NCBI GenBank assembly: GCA_045601245.1
Contig: JAZRZH010000009.1
Location: forward strand, 1-64,000
Direction of reading: 5' to 3'
Origin: Cacconaster sp045601245
Lineage (GTDB): Bacteria; Bacteroidota; Bacteroidia; Bacteroidales; UBA932
Length of the DNA stretch: 64,000 nucleotides
The notes beneath the pieces were generated by a model. It made no database searches. It worked only from the letters and a program-made list of their open reading frames with translations, and had not been told where the DNA came from. The position numbers and the translations under genes are program-made. Below are positions 32,961 through 39,376 of this stretch, one piece after another (position 1 is the stretch's first letter; the number at the start of each line of letters is the position of its first letter).

Positions 32961-34085
32961 ATGGCATTCTGGGGAATTTTCGGTTCAAAGAAAAAGAGAG
33001 AACAGGAGGCTGCGGCGCAACAAGCTGAAAGCACAACTTCAACCGCGGCTTGTCCATATGAAGCGCCTTCTTCCAACAACGATGGGGCCACGGCACCAAC
33101 AGCGGCCGGTACAGAGGCTGATGTTGCCGGCAAATCAGAGGCAGCCGAGGAAGAGGCCATCGCCAAGGAAGCCGCAGAAAGGCTGGACAAAGGCCTTCAG
33201 AAGACCAGGAGGTCGATTTTTGACAGGATATCGCACGCTATCGCAGGCAAGAGCGTCGTGGATGACGAGGTGCTCGATTCTATCGAGGAGGCACTCATCA
33301 CTTCCGATGTCGGCGTCGAGACGACACAGAATATCATCGAACGCCTTGAGGAGCGCGTAGCACGTGACAAATACCTCAATACCGAAGAACTCAATTCAAT
33401 CCTCTGCGAGGAGATCGAAGCGATGCTCGGCGTCACCGAAGATACCGTAATCGAGCCGTTCGATTTCTCAAAGAAGCCTTATGTCATTATGGTTGTCGGC
33501 GTCAACGGAGTCGGCAAGACCACCACTATCGGAAAGATTGCGGCACAGCTGAAAGATGCAGGAAAGAAGGTCGTACTCGGTGCTGCCGATACTTTCAGAG
33601 CCGCTGCTGTGGATCAGCTGGTCATCTGGGCGGAGCGCGCAGGAGTGGATATAGTGAAGCAGGAAATGGGTTCAGACCCGGCTTCCGTGGCTTATGACAC
33701 TGTCAGCAGCGCCGTCGCTAAAGACGCGGACGTAGTGATCATCGATACGGCGGGCCGCCTTCACAACAAAGTGGGACTGATGAACGAGTTGACCAAGATC
33801 CGCAATGTGATGCGCAAGGTCGTTCCCGACGCGCCTCACGAGGTGTTGCTTGTCATCGACGGCTCCACCGGTCAGAACGGCTTTCTCCAGGCAAAAGAAT
33901 TCGCACGCGCCACCGACGTGACCGCGCTGGCTGTCACCAAACTTGACGGATCGGCGAAGGGCGGCGTGGTCATCGGCATCAGCGACCAGTTCAAGATTCC
34001 GGTCAAATTCATCGGCGTCGGCGAGGGCATCAACGACCTCCGCCTCTTCAACTGCCACGACTTCGTAAAGTCACTGTTCAAGTAG
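32961..34085 (+). CDS. ftsY: Signal recognition particle receptor
   Basis: A 374-residue SRP GTPase that docks ribosome-SRP complexes at the inner membrane. An acidic Ala/Glu-rich A domain (about 10-75) is followed by the NG domain. The N domain helices begin about residue 78; G1 is GVNGVGKTTT (180-189), G2 is ADTFRAAAVDQL, G3 is VVIIDTAGRLHNKVGL, G4 is AVTKLDGSAKGG, and the closing motif is KFIGVGEGINDLRLF. Length is within the normal bacterial range. Stop TAG. Accessory DNA begins immediately downstream. Confidence 0.96.
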   Translation: MAFWGIFGSKKKREQEAAAQQAESTTSTAACPYEAPSSNNDGATAPTAAGTEADVAGKSEAAEEEAIAKEAAERLDKGLQKTRRSIFDRISHAIAGKSVVDDEVLDSIEEALITSDVGVETTQNIIERLEERVARDKYLNTEELNSILCEEIEAMLGVTEDTVIEPFDFSKKPYVIMVVGVNGVGKTTTIGKIAAQLKDAGKKVVLGAADTFRAAAVDQLVIWAERAGVDIVKQEMGSDPASVAYDTVSSAVAKDADVVIIDTAGRLHNKVGLMNELTKIRNVMRKVVPDAPHEVLLVIDGSTGQNGFLQAKEFARATDVTALAVTKLDGSAKGGVVIGISDQFKIPVKFIGVGEGINDLRLFNCHDFVKSLFK

Positions 34086-34122
34086 ACCGTGCTACAGTCG
34101 GCACAAAAGGCTGCCGGCATCT

Positions 34123-34333
34123 TTGCAGGCACTTGCCACAAAGGCAAGATTGTCTCGGACGGGGCTTCAGTTGCATAATGGCGGCCCATCCAACTTCTCC
34201 CTTTTAGGCCAATCTTCGCTATGCTCAGATTACGCCTAACGGTCGACGAACAATGGATGGCGCTATTCGCCATTATGCCGCATTCCGCCTTCATCCGCCC
34301 TCGCAAATAGCCTTCGCCGGCAAATGCCTGCAA
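34123..34333. repeat. Long imperfect palindrome of about 211 bp downstream of ftsY
   Basis: The two halves are diverged inverted copies. Matching blocks, outside to inside: TTGCAGGCAcTTGCC (34123-34137) with GGCAAaTGCCTGCAA (34319-34333); GCATAATGGCG (34173-34183) with CGCCATTATGC (34268-34278); CCATCC with GGATGG; and TAGGCcAATCT (34205-34215) with AGATTacGCCTA (34227-34238) around an 11-nt loop. No gene was identified in this 279-bp gap; reading frames across it are artefacts of the repeat. It could be a MITE-like or REP-like element or a long structured RNA. No target-site duplication could be recognised. Confidence 0.65.
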
Positions 34334-34364
34334 TCGTGCGCCGCCGGATGCGGAATACAATCAT

Positions 34365-34766
34365 CTATAGCCCAACTCTATGGCAAACAGAACTCATTGG
34401 ACAATTCTCACAATCAGGAGACGACTGATGACAAAACGTCCTTCCCAATTCCCAGCATGGATAATCAATGATCCCGGGATACTCGGGATTGATTGACCGT
34501 GCCAGATACCGGGCTTCATCCGGACTGGCATATTTTGATAGTAGGCCGAGTCGCCGAAGCACCCTCATAACGTGAACATCAGTTGATATAAGCAAAAAGT
34601 TAGGCTGAATCTCCAATAAGGAGATCCAGCCTTTAGTTATCTTTGTTTCTGTGACAAAACAACCCTGAACAAAGGTAGCCATTTTATCGGACAGCCGGAA
34701 GAAGCCCTCGTCAAGCTGGATAAACAGACTACAGATCATAGACTCTACGGCAGTGACATTGTCCAT
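34365..34766 (-). pseudogene. Truncated HhH-GPD DNA glycosylase-like gene (C-terminal part with Fe-S loop)
   Basis: A 133-residue frame whose C-terminal 70 residues match endonuclease III-type glycosylases: STDVHVMRVLRRLGLLS (the V-D-T-H-V-x-R-like motif), then YPCWELGRTFCHQ and the four cysteines of a [4Fe-4S] loop with C-x6-C-x2-C-x5-C spacing. Proteins of this subgroup are normally over 200 residues; here the N-terminal half, with the first helices, is missing. A terminator-like hairpin (34602-34632) lies inside the frame without breaking it. The upstream sequence belongs to another gene remnant. Probably a non-functional remnant; a shortened functional protein cannot be ruled out. Confidence 0.5.
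34602..34632. repeat. 12-bp-stem hairpin inside the glycosylase remnant
   Basis: AGGCTG (34602-34607) pairs with CAGCCT (34627-34632) and ATCTCC (34609-34614) with GGAGAT (34620-34625), with one mismatch between them and a 5-nt loop. On the minus strand it is followed within 2 nt by CTTTTTG. On the plus strand a TATCTTTG box follows at 34638. It looks like an intrinsic terminator but sits in a reading frame. Confidence 0.6.
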
Positions 34767-34941
34767 AAAGCCCGCATCTTGACATACGTCGAATCAAGAA
34801 AAACAAAACGGCAAAACTGGTCTCATTGCTCACGAATGATCTGGAGATGCCGTCTGTAACGATACACAGCGACTCTTTACAAGTCGCTGCAAGTGATAGC
34901 ACTTCGTTGTAATGCTGTTCGTTTGATATGTAGAGCCCTGC
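34729..34941 (-). pseudogene. Possible remnant of a phospholipase D-like nuclease N-terminus
   Basis: Open stretch of 70 codons without a good start, beginning AGLYISNEQHYNEVLSLAAT and continuing CKESLCIVTDGISRSFV and VLFFLIRR. It resembles by eye the first 50-60 residues of PLD-like proteins of Bacteroidetes (a strand, then a helix, then a WIGTADIKD-type segment, then an LAELIRRG helix). The HKD motifs and the rest of the domain are absent, and its frame overlaps the glycosylase remnant. Weak evidence, from pattern memory only. Confidence 0.25.
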
Positions 34942-34948
34942 TCATTTT

Positions 34949-35332
34949 TCACCATAGCGGTTTCACATCCGGGATCACGATATCTTTTAGTTCCTCCGGA
35001 GTCTCAATCTTTTTCTTGTCGCACCTGCGGAACGGATTCCATGCGTTCCACTGCCCTGCAAACGGGAAGTATGAGGGAGATGAGAAGCATACCTTCAAGT
35101 CCCTTGAAACATTAAAGAATGCCTCAGGAACATATGAGATGCCATACAATTCCATAACTTCGGAGTGCCAAGATTCATTATCACTGCACATTTCTTCTTC
35201 GCGAGACAGACAACGATGATACTTTTGAATTTCTTTCTCGCTCATATGTGGGAGAAAATAACGCTCAGCCTCGGCTTTGGTGCAGCCGATCCAGAACTGG
35301 TCATCTTCCGGTCGATATAATAAGATCTCCAT
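34949..35332 (-). CDS. Hypothetical protein of 127 residues
   Basis: No family recognised. A soluble 127-residue protein starting MEILLYRPEDDQFWIGCTKA; rich in aromatic and charged residues (FFNVSRDLKVCFSSP, FAGQWNAWNPFRRCDKKK), with no signal peptide or membrane segment. Cys positions do not form an obvious metal site. It lies between the gene remnants and the toxin gene, 54 nt after the toxin stop, and may be a cargo gene of the accessory patch. The ATG at 35332 gives the longest frame. It could itself be a recent remnant. Confidence 0.5.
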   Translation of the reverse strand: MEILLYRPEDDQFWIGCTKAEAERYFLPHMSEKEIQKYHRCLSREEEMCSDNESWHSEVMELYGISYVPEAFFNVSRDLKVCFSSPSYFPFAGQWNAWNPFRRCDKKKIETPEELKDIVIPDVKPLW

Positions 35333-35386
35333 AAGTTGTATTTTCTGCCAGCTGTATCTTTGCAGAATATTGCGTACGATCTATGC

Positions 35387-35665
35387 CTATTTGCCGAACA
35401 AATCAGAATGGGTGCCTGTATACAGGAACAAGAGTGTCAACTCATTGTCATTCTGCTCCCACACAAGAAGCCAATCTGGCTTGATATGGCATTCCCATTG
35501 GCCGGCGTGATTGCCTGTAAGGCGATGCGGCTTGTACCTTAATGGCAAATTGCCATTATTAGCCAGAATCTCAACAACGGTGAACAAAGCAGAGATATCC
35601 ATACCTCTTTTCTGACACAGCTTGAGGTCCTTGCTAAAACGATTTGTGTATTTGATGAAGTACAT
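35387..35665 (-). CDS. YafQ/RelE-family mRNA interferase toxin
   Basis: A 92-residue type II toxin of the ParE/RelE fold. It starts MYFIKYTNRFSKDLKLCQKR; the active-site half has YKPHRLTGNHAGQWECHIKP, then DWLLVWEQ, and ends YTGTHSDLFGK. The two His residues and the Thr-Gly-Thr-His-Ser end are YafQ hallmarks, where they support ribosome-dependent mRNA cleavage. Its ATG overlaps the antitoxin TGA stop by one base (TGATG), ensuring coupled translation. Confidence 0.88.
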   Translation of the reverse strand: MYFIKYTNRFSKDLKLCQKRGMDISALFTVVEILANNGNLPLRYKPHRLTGNHAGQWECHIKPDWLLVWEQNDNELTLLFLYTGTHSDLFGK

Positions 35666-35892
35666 CAGTGCGCAAGTATCTGATTGAACAAATCACTTGC
35701 ACTAGACGCATTGTAGATACGGCCATTTTCGATATCCTCCATAGCCTCCCTGTACGCCTCACAATCCACGGTGTCAAAGGGCTCGCCCTCCGACACCTTC
35801 TTCACCCCACGAAGTTTCTCAATGGAGGCCTTAATATTTGCCACCATAGAGGCATCTTCAACCGATACAATTAGCGTTGACATTTTAGACAT
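35665..35892 (-). CDS. Antitoxin of the YafQ-type toxin
   Basis: A 75-residue protein starting MSKMSTLIVSVEDASMVANI with an amphipathic middle (IKASIEKLRGVKKVSEGEPF) and an acidic C-terminal tail (MEDIENGRIYNASSASDLFN) expected to wrap the toxin. Similar short proteins precede YafQ toxins in Bacteroidetes. Start at 35892 (ATG) fits the promoter box at 35905-35912, about 12 nt upstream; the next ATG (35883) is an alternative. Likely autorepresses the pair, though no operator was identified. No DNA-binding motif is obvious. Confidence 0.75.
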   Translation of the reverse strand: MSKMSTLIVSVEDASMVANIKASIEKLRGVKKVSEGEPFDTVDCEAYREAMEDIENGRIYNASSASDLFNQILAH

Positions 35893-35904
35893 TATTATTT
35901 CTTG

Positions 35905-35912
35905 CAAATATA
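35905..35912 (-). promoter_or_regulatory. Bacteroidetes -7 promoter box (TATATTTG) for the toxin-antitoxin pair
   Basis: Exact TAnnTTTG match on the minus strand, 12 nt before the antitoxin ATG, in a very AT-rich stretch. Confidence 0.55.
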
Positions 35913-35962
35913 TACAAAATCATTCATTTGTATATTATTTTTGAACGATAGGGCATCTTGCA

Positions 35963-36003
35963 TATAAAAAGAAATGGCGCCCCTGATTGGGACGCCATTT
36001 CTT
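35963..36003 (-). terminator. Intrinsic terminator of the rpmB-rpmG-DUF4295 operon
   Basis: GAAATGGCG (35971-35979) pairs with CGCCATTTC (35993-36001), extended by a partial CCC/GGG pairing; on the minus strand the hairpin is followed by TTTTTATATG. It lies 18 bp after the DUF4295 stop. Confidence 0.8.
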
Positions 36004-36021
36004 TATGCGAAGTCGTTAAGA

Positions 36022-36183
36022 TTATTTGTTTGCGAAGAATTCCTTTACCTTGTCGGTAGCAACGAACTGCTCGTCGAACATATAGGCTCCGGTACGCTCA
36101 GACTTGACCATACGGATGCACTTTACAACGTTTCTCTTTTCTGATTTGTCGCCGGTAAATGTAGCGACCGCCTTTTTTGCCAT
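36022..36183 (-). CDS. DUF4295 family small protein
   Basis: A 53-residue basic protein: starts MAKKAVATFTGDKSEKRNVV, continues KCIRMVKSERTGAYMFDEQF and ends KVKEFFANK. Members of DUF4295 are found in Bacteroidetes directly after rpmB and rpmG, as here, and are thought to be ribosome-associated; the exact role is not established. The stop precedes an intrinsic terminator. Gap to rpmG is 19 nt. Confidence 0.9.
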   Translation of the reverse strand: MAKKAVATFTGDKSEKRNVVKCIRMVKSERTGAYMFDEQFVATDKVKEFFANK

Positions 36184-36202
36184 AGTATGATAAGTTTATG
36201 CG

Positions 36203-36385
36203 TTATTTGATTTCCCTGTGAACGGTAACCTTGTGAAGGTACGGATTGTACTTCTTCATCTCCATTCTTTCAGGAGTGTTCTTCTTGTTCTTGGTGGTAA
36301 TGTAACGGGAGATGCCTGGAACACCACTCTCGCGCTGCTCTGTGCACTCGAGAATCACCTGTACTCTGTTTCCTTTCTTTGCCAT
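36203..36385 (-). CDS. rpmG: 50S ribosomal protein L33
   Basis: A 60-residue L33: starts MAKKGNRVQVILECTEQR and has the typical TTKNKKNTPERMEMKKYNP core ending VTVHREIK. It lacks the CxxC zinc pairs of the C+ type, so it is the zinc-free form. Middle gene of the rpmB-rpmG-DUF4295 operon, 11 nt after rpmB. Confidence 0.95.
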   Translation of the reverse strand: MAKKGNRVQVILECTEQRESGVPGISRYITTKNKKNTPERMEMKKYNPYLHKVTVHREIK

Positions 36386-36396
36386 AGCCGTACAAA

Positions 36397-36639
36397 TTAA
36401 ACAATGTTAATCAAACCTTTGGCCTGTGATGACTTCACAGTCTCTGCGAGGCCGTTCTTGTAGATAGTCTTCATACCGCGGCAAGAAACCTTGAGGGTAA
36501 TGAATCTCTGCTCTTCTTCTGACCAGAACTTCTTGGTCTTGAGGTTAGGAGCAAATTCGCGCTTGGTGCGACGCTTGGAGTGGGAAACATTGTTTCCGAT
36601 CATCCTGGTCTTTCCTGTTACTTGACAAACTCGTGCCAT
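36397..36639 (-). CDS. rpmB: 50S ribosomal protein L28
   Basis: An 80-residue L28: starts MARVCQVTGKTRMIGNNVSH, contains SKRRTKREFAPNLKTKKFW and a C-terminal SCRGMKTIYKNGLAETVKS. First gene of the small ribosomal operon. The upstream 78 bp are AT-rich with a TTTG ... GATATTTG pair resembling -33 and -7 elements. Confidence 0.95.
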   Translation of the reverse strand: MARVCQVTGKTRMIGNNVSHSKRRTKREFAPNLKTKKFWSEEEQRFITLKVSCRGMKTIYKNGLAETVKSSQAKGLINIV

Positions 36640-36717
36640 ATTTGTATCTATTTTTACTAATTTTCCAAATGGGCTGCAAATATCCTGATTTTTCTTTAAA
36701 AAACCAAATTTTTCTAC

Positions 36718-38061
36718 CTATTTACACACTTTCAAAAATCTGTTCCATCGAATGTTAGACGGGAAACTCCTGGATGCGTCTGTGGAGAGCCAGATGAACA
36801 CCGGCTTTCCGACGATGTGATCCTCCGGAACGAAGCCCCAGTAACGGGAGTCGAGGGAGTTGTGGCGGTTATCACCCATCATGAAGTAATAATCCATCTT
36901 GAATGTGTAAGTATCGGTTTCAATGCCGTTTATTCGGACAATCCCGTCCTCGGCAGAAAGATCGTTGTGCTCGTATACCTCGATAGCCCTTCCGTAGAGC
37001 GCGAGGTTCGTCTCATTGAGCTCAATAGTGGAGCCCTTCGCAGGGATCCATATCGGACCGTAATTGTCCCTTGTCCAGCCTGTCTCCGTGTAAGGGAAAA
37101 GAAGAAGCGGGGAATCGGGGAAATCCGGTGGATAATTGTCAATATTCGGAATGACGTCAACCACATTGACGAGAGCTCTCACCTTCTCGAGCCTTTCAGC
37201 TGTCAGAGGCATTTCCGGATAGCCCGGAAGAGCCGGTGAATACCATAGTTCCGACATATTGAATCCGAGACTTTCAAGGATCTTGCTGTTGATCTGGGAG
37301 CCGTTGGTCACTACCTGATACGTATTCTGTATGCCAGGATACTTTGTCTGTGACTCGCCGTTGACGAAGACATTGCCATCCACGACCTGAAGCGAATCGC
37401 CGGCAATGGCGACGCACCTCTTGACATAGTGGTCTTTCTTGTCAACCGGGCGGACCACGACGGGTCCGTAGTTCCGAAGCGTATATTCACGACCGGATGT
37501 ACGGACGTGCATATAATAGTCTTCAGCAGGAACACGTTTCAGCACTGTGTCACCGTTCGGGAAGGAGAATACGACATAGTCGTCGCGCTTCACCCTGCCC
37601 AGTCCGGCAATCCTGCGATAATCGAACTGCAGCGCAGTTGAGTAGCATTCGCGGCCGGATACGGGGAACACGTTGTGGACGAAAGGCATTGAAATCGGGG
37701 TCTGCGGCAACTTCGGTCCGTAAGCGACTTTGCTGACGAACAGATGGTCGCCTGTCAGAAGGGAACTCTCCATCGATGATGAAGGGATCTTGAAGGCCTG
37801 AATGAAGAAGATATTGATGAAGGTTACAACAATTACGGCGAAGATGATGGCATCGAGCCAGTCCAGCCAGACATTGTGCTTCTCCCCTTCCTTGTACTCC
37901 TTCTTCCAGAAAGCCCACTTGACCTTTTTCGTGATAAAGATATCGAACACCACAATGAGTCCGAAGAACCACCAGTAGTTCTTGATCCAAAGGACCCAAA
38001 GTGTATAAAGTACGGCCCAGAAACTGAACCGTACCCATTTGTTCTTATATATTCCCTTCAA
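36718..38061 (-). CDS. lepB: Signal peptidase I
   Basis: A 447-residue inner-membrane serine protease that removes signal peptides. Two N-terminal hydrophobic helices (about 13-28 and 32-46), a third at about 73-92, then the catalytic Ser region FKIPSSSMESSLLTGDHLFV and the general base Lys in DDYVVFSFPNGDTVLKRVPA. The conserved box III GDNRHNSLDSRYWGFVP is near the C-terminus. It is longer than E. coli LepB because of a large insertion (about 230-350), usual for Bacteroidetes. No ATG fits the N-terminus; the TTG at 38061 (Met-Lys-Gly-Ile-Tyr...) is the likely start, with another TTG at 38067. It follows rplT by about 13 nt. Confidence 0.93.
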   Translation of the reverse strand: MKGIYKNKWVRFSFWAVLYTLWVLWIKNYWWFFGLIVVFDIFITKKVKWAFWKKEYKEGEKHNVWLDWLDAIIFAVIVVTFINIFFIQAFKIPSSSMESSLLTGDHLFVSKVAYGPKLPQTPISMPFVHNVFPVSGRECYSTALQFDYRRIAGLGRVKRDDYVVFSFPNGDTVLKRVPAEDYYMHVRTSGREYTLRNYGPVVVRPVDKKDHYVKRCVAIAGDSLQVVDGNVFVNGESQTKYPGIQNTYQVVTNGSQINSKILESLGFNMSELWYSPALPGYPEMPLTAERLEKVRALVNVVDVIPNIDNYPPDFPDSPLLLFPYTETGWTRDNYGPIWIPAKGSTIELNETNLALYGRAIEVYEHNDLSAEDGIVRINGIETDTYTFKMDYYFMMGDNRHNSLDSRYWGFVPEDHIVGKPVFIWLSTDASRSFPSNIRWNRFLKVCK

Positions 38062-38074
38062 CTGCAAGGCAGGG

Positions 38075-38419
38075 CTACTTTACTGAATTTACTATAGCCT
38101 CGAATGCCTGAGGATTGTTCATCGCCAGGTCAGCGAGAACCTTGCGGTTGAGACCGATGTTCTGCTTTGCGAGTTTGCCCATGAACTGTGAATAGTTCAT
38201 ACCGTGCTGGCGTGCTGCAGCGTTGATACGGGTAATCCACAATGAACGGAATTCGCGTTTCTTTGCTTTGCGGTCGCGGTATGCGTAGGTGAGACCTTTT
38301 TCGTAGGTGTTCTTGGCTACGGTCCAGACGTTCTTCCTTGAGAGGAAGTTACCGCGGGTCTGCTTTAAAATTTTCTTGCGGCGAGCTCTTGAAGCTACCG
38401 AGTTTACCGATCTTGGCAT
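38075..38419 (-). CDS. rplT: 50S ribosomal protein L20
   Basis: A 114-residue L20: starts MPRSVNSVASRARRKKILKQ, basic N-terminal tail followed by YAYRDRKAKKREFRSLWI and GMNYSQFMGKLAKQNIGLNR. Binds 23S rRNA early in 50S assembly and in many bacteria represses its own operon. The 81-nt gap to rpmI contains a GC-rich hairpin that could be an L20-responsive leader. Confidence 0.96.
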   Translation of the reverse strand: MPRSVNSVASRARRKKILKQTRGNFLSRKNVWTVAKNTYEKGLTYAYRDRKAKKREFRSLWITRINAAARQHGMNYSQFMGKLAKQNIGLNRKVLADLAMNNPQAFEAIVNSVK

Positions 38420-38435
38420 AATTTGATTGATTTTG

Positions 38436-38478
38436 GATGTCAGCGTCCCGGCTCGCGGGAACTTACCGGCTGATCACC
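38436..38478 (-). promoter_or_regulatory. Possible ribosomal-protein leader hairpin between rpmI and rplT
   Basis: In the 81-nt rpmI-rplT gap, GTCAGC/GCTGAT and TCCCG/CGGGA form a two-step stem just before the rplT start. No U-run follows, so it is not an intrinsic terminator. A role in L20 autoregulation is inferred only from position. Confidence 0.35.
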
Positions 38479-38500
38479 CGGGTTAAACATTAATTGTGAA

Positions 38501-38695
38501 TTACTTTACCAACAAAGCCTTTACTCTGCTCTCGTCAGCGCTGGTAAGCATTGCGACGTGGGTGAGGTTTCTCTTCTGCTTCTTGGTCTTCTTGGTGAGA
38601 ATGTGGCTCTTGTAAGCGTGCTTTCTCTTCACCTTTCCAGAACCGGTGAGCGTGAAACGCTTCTTTGTACCGGAGTTGGTCTTCAATTTTGGCAT
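38501..38695 (-). CDS. rpmI: 50S ribosomal protein L35
   Basis: A 64-residue L35: starts MPKLKTNSGTKKRFTLTGSG, then KVKRKHAYKSHILTKKTKKQ. Part of the conserved thrS-infC-rpmI-rplT cluster, 41 nt after infC. Confidence 0.96.
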   Translation of the reverse strand: MPKLKTNSGTKKRFTLTGSGKVKRKHAYKSHILTKKTKKQKRNLTHVAMLTSADESRVKALLVK

Positions 38696-38736
38696 AGTTA
38701 AAATTTTAACTTTTGTTATTAATAATGTGTTATGAA

Positions 38737-39342
38737 CTATTTCTTCTTTATAGGAGCAATCATCATCAGCATCCTCTTGCCTTCGAGCTTCGGCATCTGC
38801 TCGGCCTTGCCGTATTCCTCGAGATCGACAGCAAATCTCAGAAGGAGCTGTTCACCCTGCTCCGAGAAGAGAATCGAACGTCCGCGGAAAAACACATAAG
38901 CCTTGACCTTGTTGCCCTCCTGCAGGAAGCTCTTCGCGTGGTTGAGCTTGAACTGGTAGTCGTGCTCATCTGTCTGAGGCCCGAAACGGATCTCCTTGAT
39001 GACGATTTTGGAGGCGTTAGCCTTCTGCTCCTTTGCCTTTTTCTTCTGCTGATAGACGTACTTCTGGTAATCAATGATCCTGCATACCGGAGGATCCGCA
39101 TTCGGGGAGATCTCGACGAGATCAAGTTCCTGGGACTCAGCCATTCTCAACGCCTCAGCGAGAGAATAGATGCCCTGCTCAGGCACATTTTCACCAACTA
39201 CACGGACCTTCGGAGATGTGATTTCTTCGTTGATCTTGAGCCCCTCCTCCTTCTTGCGGTTTTGAGGCAGACGCTGATCCGGCTGACGTGGTGCTGCTGC
39301 CGGCTTCGGCTTTGGTGGTCTGTAATTCGAGTTAGCGATAAT
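38737..39342 (-). CDS. infC: Translation initiation factor IF-3 with a non-AUG start (AUU or AUC)
   Basis: About 201 residues. The IF3-N domain begins KINEEITSPKVRVVGENVPE and the C-terminal RNA-binding domain ends with MPKLEGKRMLMMIAPIKKK. Between an in-frame TAA in the leader and the first conserved residues there is no ATG; a GTG inside the domain would delete the N-terminal strand. The only sensible starts are ATT (39342) or ATC (39339), placed 5 or 8 nt after a strong GGAGG. AUU-type starts are known for infC, where IF-3 rejects its own start codon and so limits its own synthesis. An N-terminal Pro/Lys/Ala-rich extension of about 30 residues precedes the domain. Confidence 0.9.
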   Translation of the reverse strand: MIANSNYRPPKPKPAAAPRQPDQRLPQNRKKEEGLKINEEITSPKVRVVGENVPEQGIYSLAEALRMAESQELDLVEISPNADPPVCRIIDYQKYVYQQKKKAKEQKANASKIVIKEIRFGPQTDEHDYQFKLNHAKSFLQEGNKVKAYVFFRGRSILFSEQGEQLLLRFAVDLEEYGKAEQMPKLEGKRMLMMIAPIKKK

Positions 39343-39376
39343 TGTGTCCTCCGATGGTTAAGTTATTAATTACTGT

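Noticed and set aside
34205..34240. Integron attC-like site (TTAGGC...GCCTAAC)
   Set aside because: The R'-type and R''-type boxes are in the wrong order for attC, there is no integrase, and the pairing is simply the centre of the larger palindrome.
33872..34360. A 162-codon minus-strand frame over the ftsY end and the palindrome
   Set aside because: It runs through conserved ftsY coding sequence antisense and then through the inverted repeat; no domain and no promoter. Treated as an artefact of the repeat element.
34770..34950. tRNA or other structured RNA gene in the gap after the 127-residue gene
   Set aside because: No T-loop or cloverleaf pairing found; the sequence instead reads as a degraded coding stretch.
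38737..39186. IF-3 starting at the internal GTG
   Set aside because: It would remove the first conserved strand of the IF3-N domain (KINEEITSPKVRVVGEN), while a strong SD with ATT/ATC lies upstream in frame.
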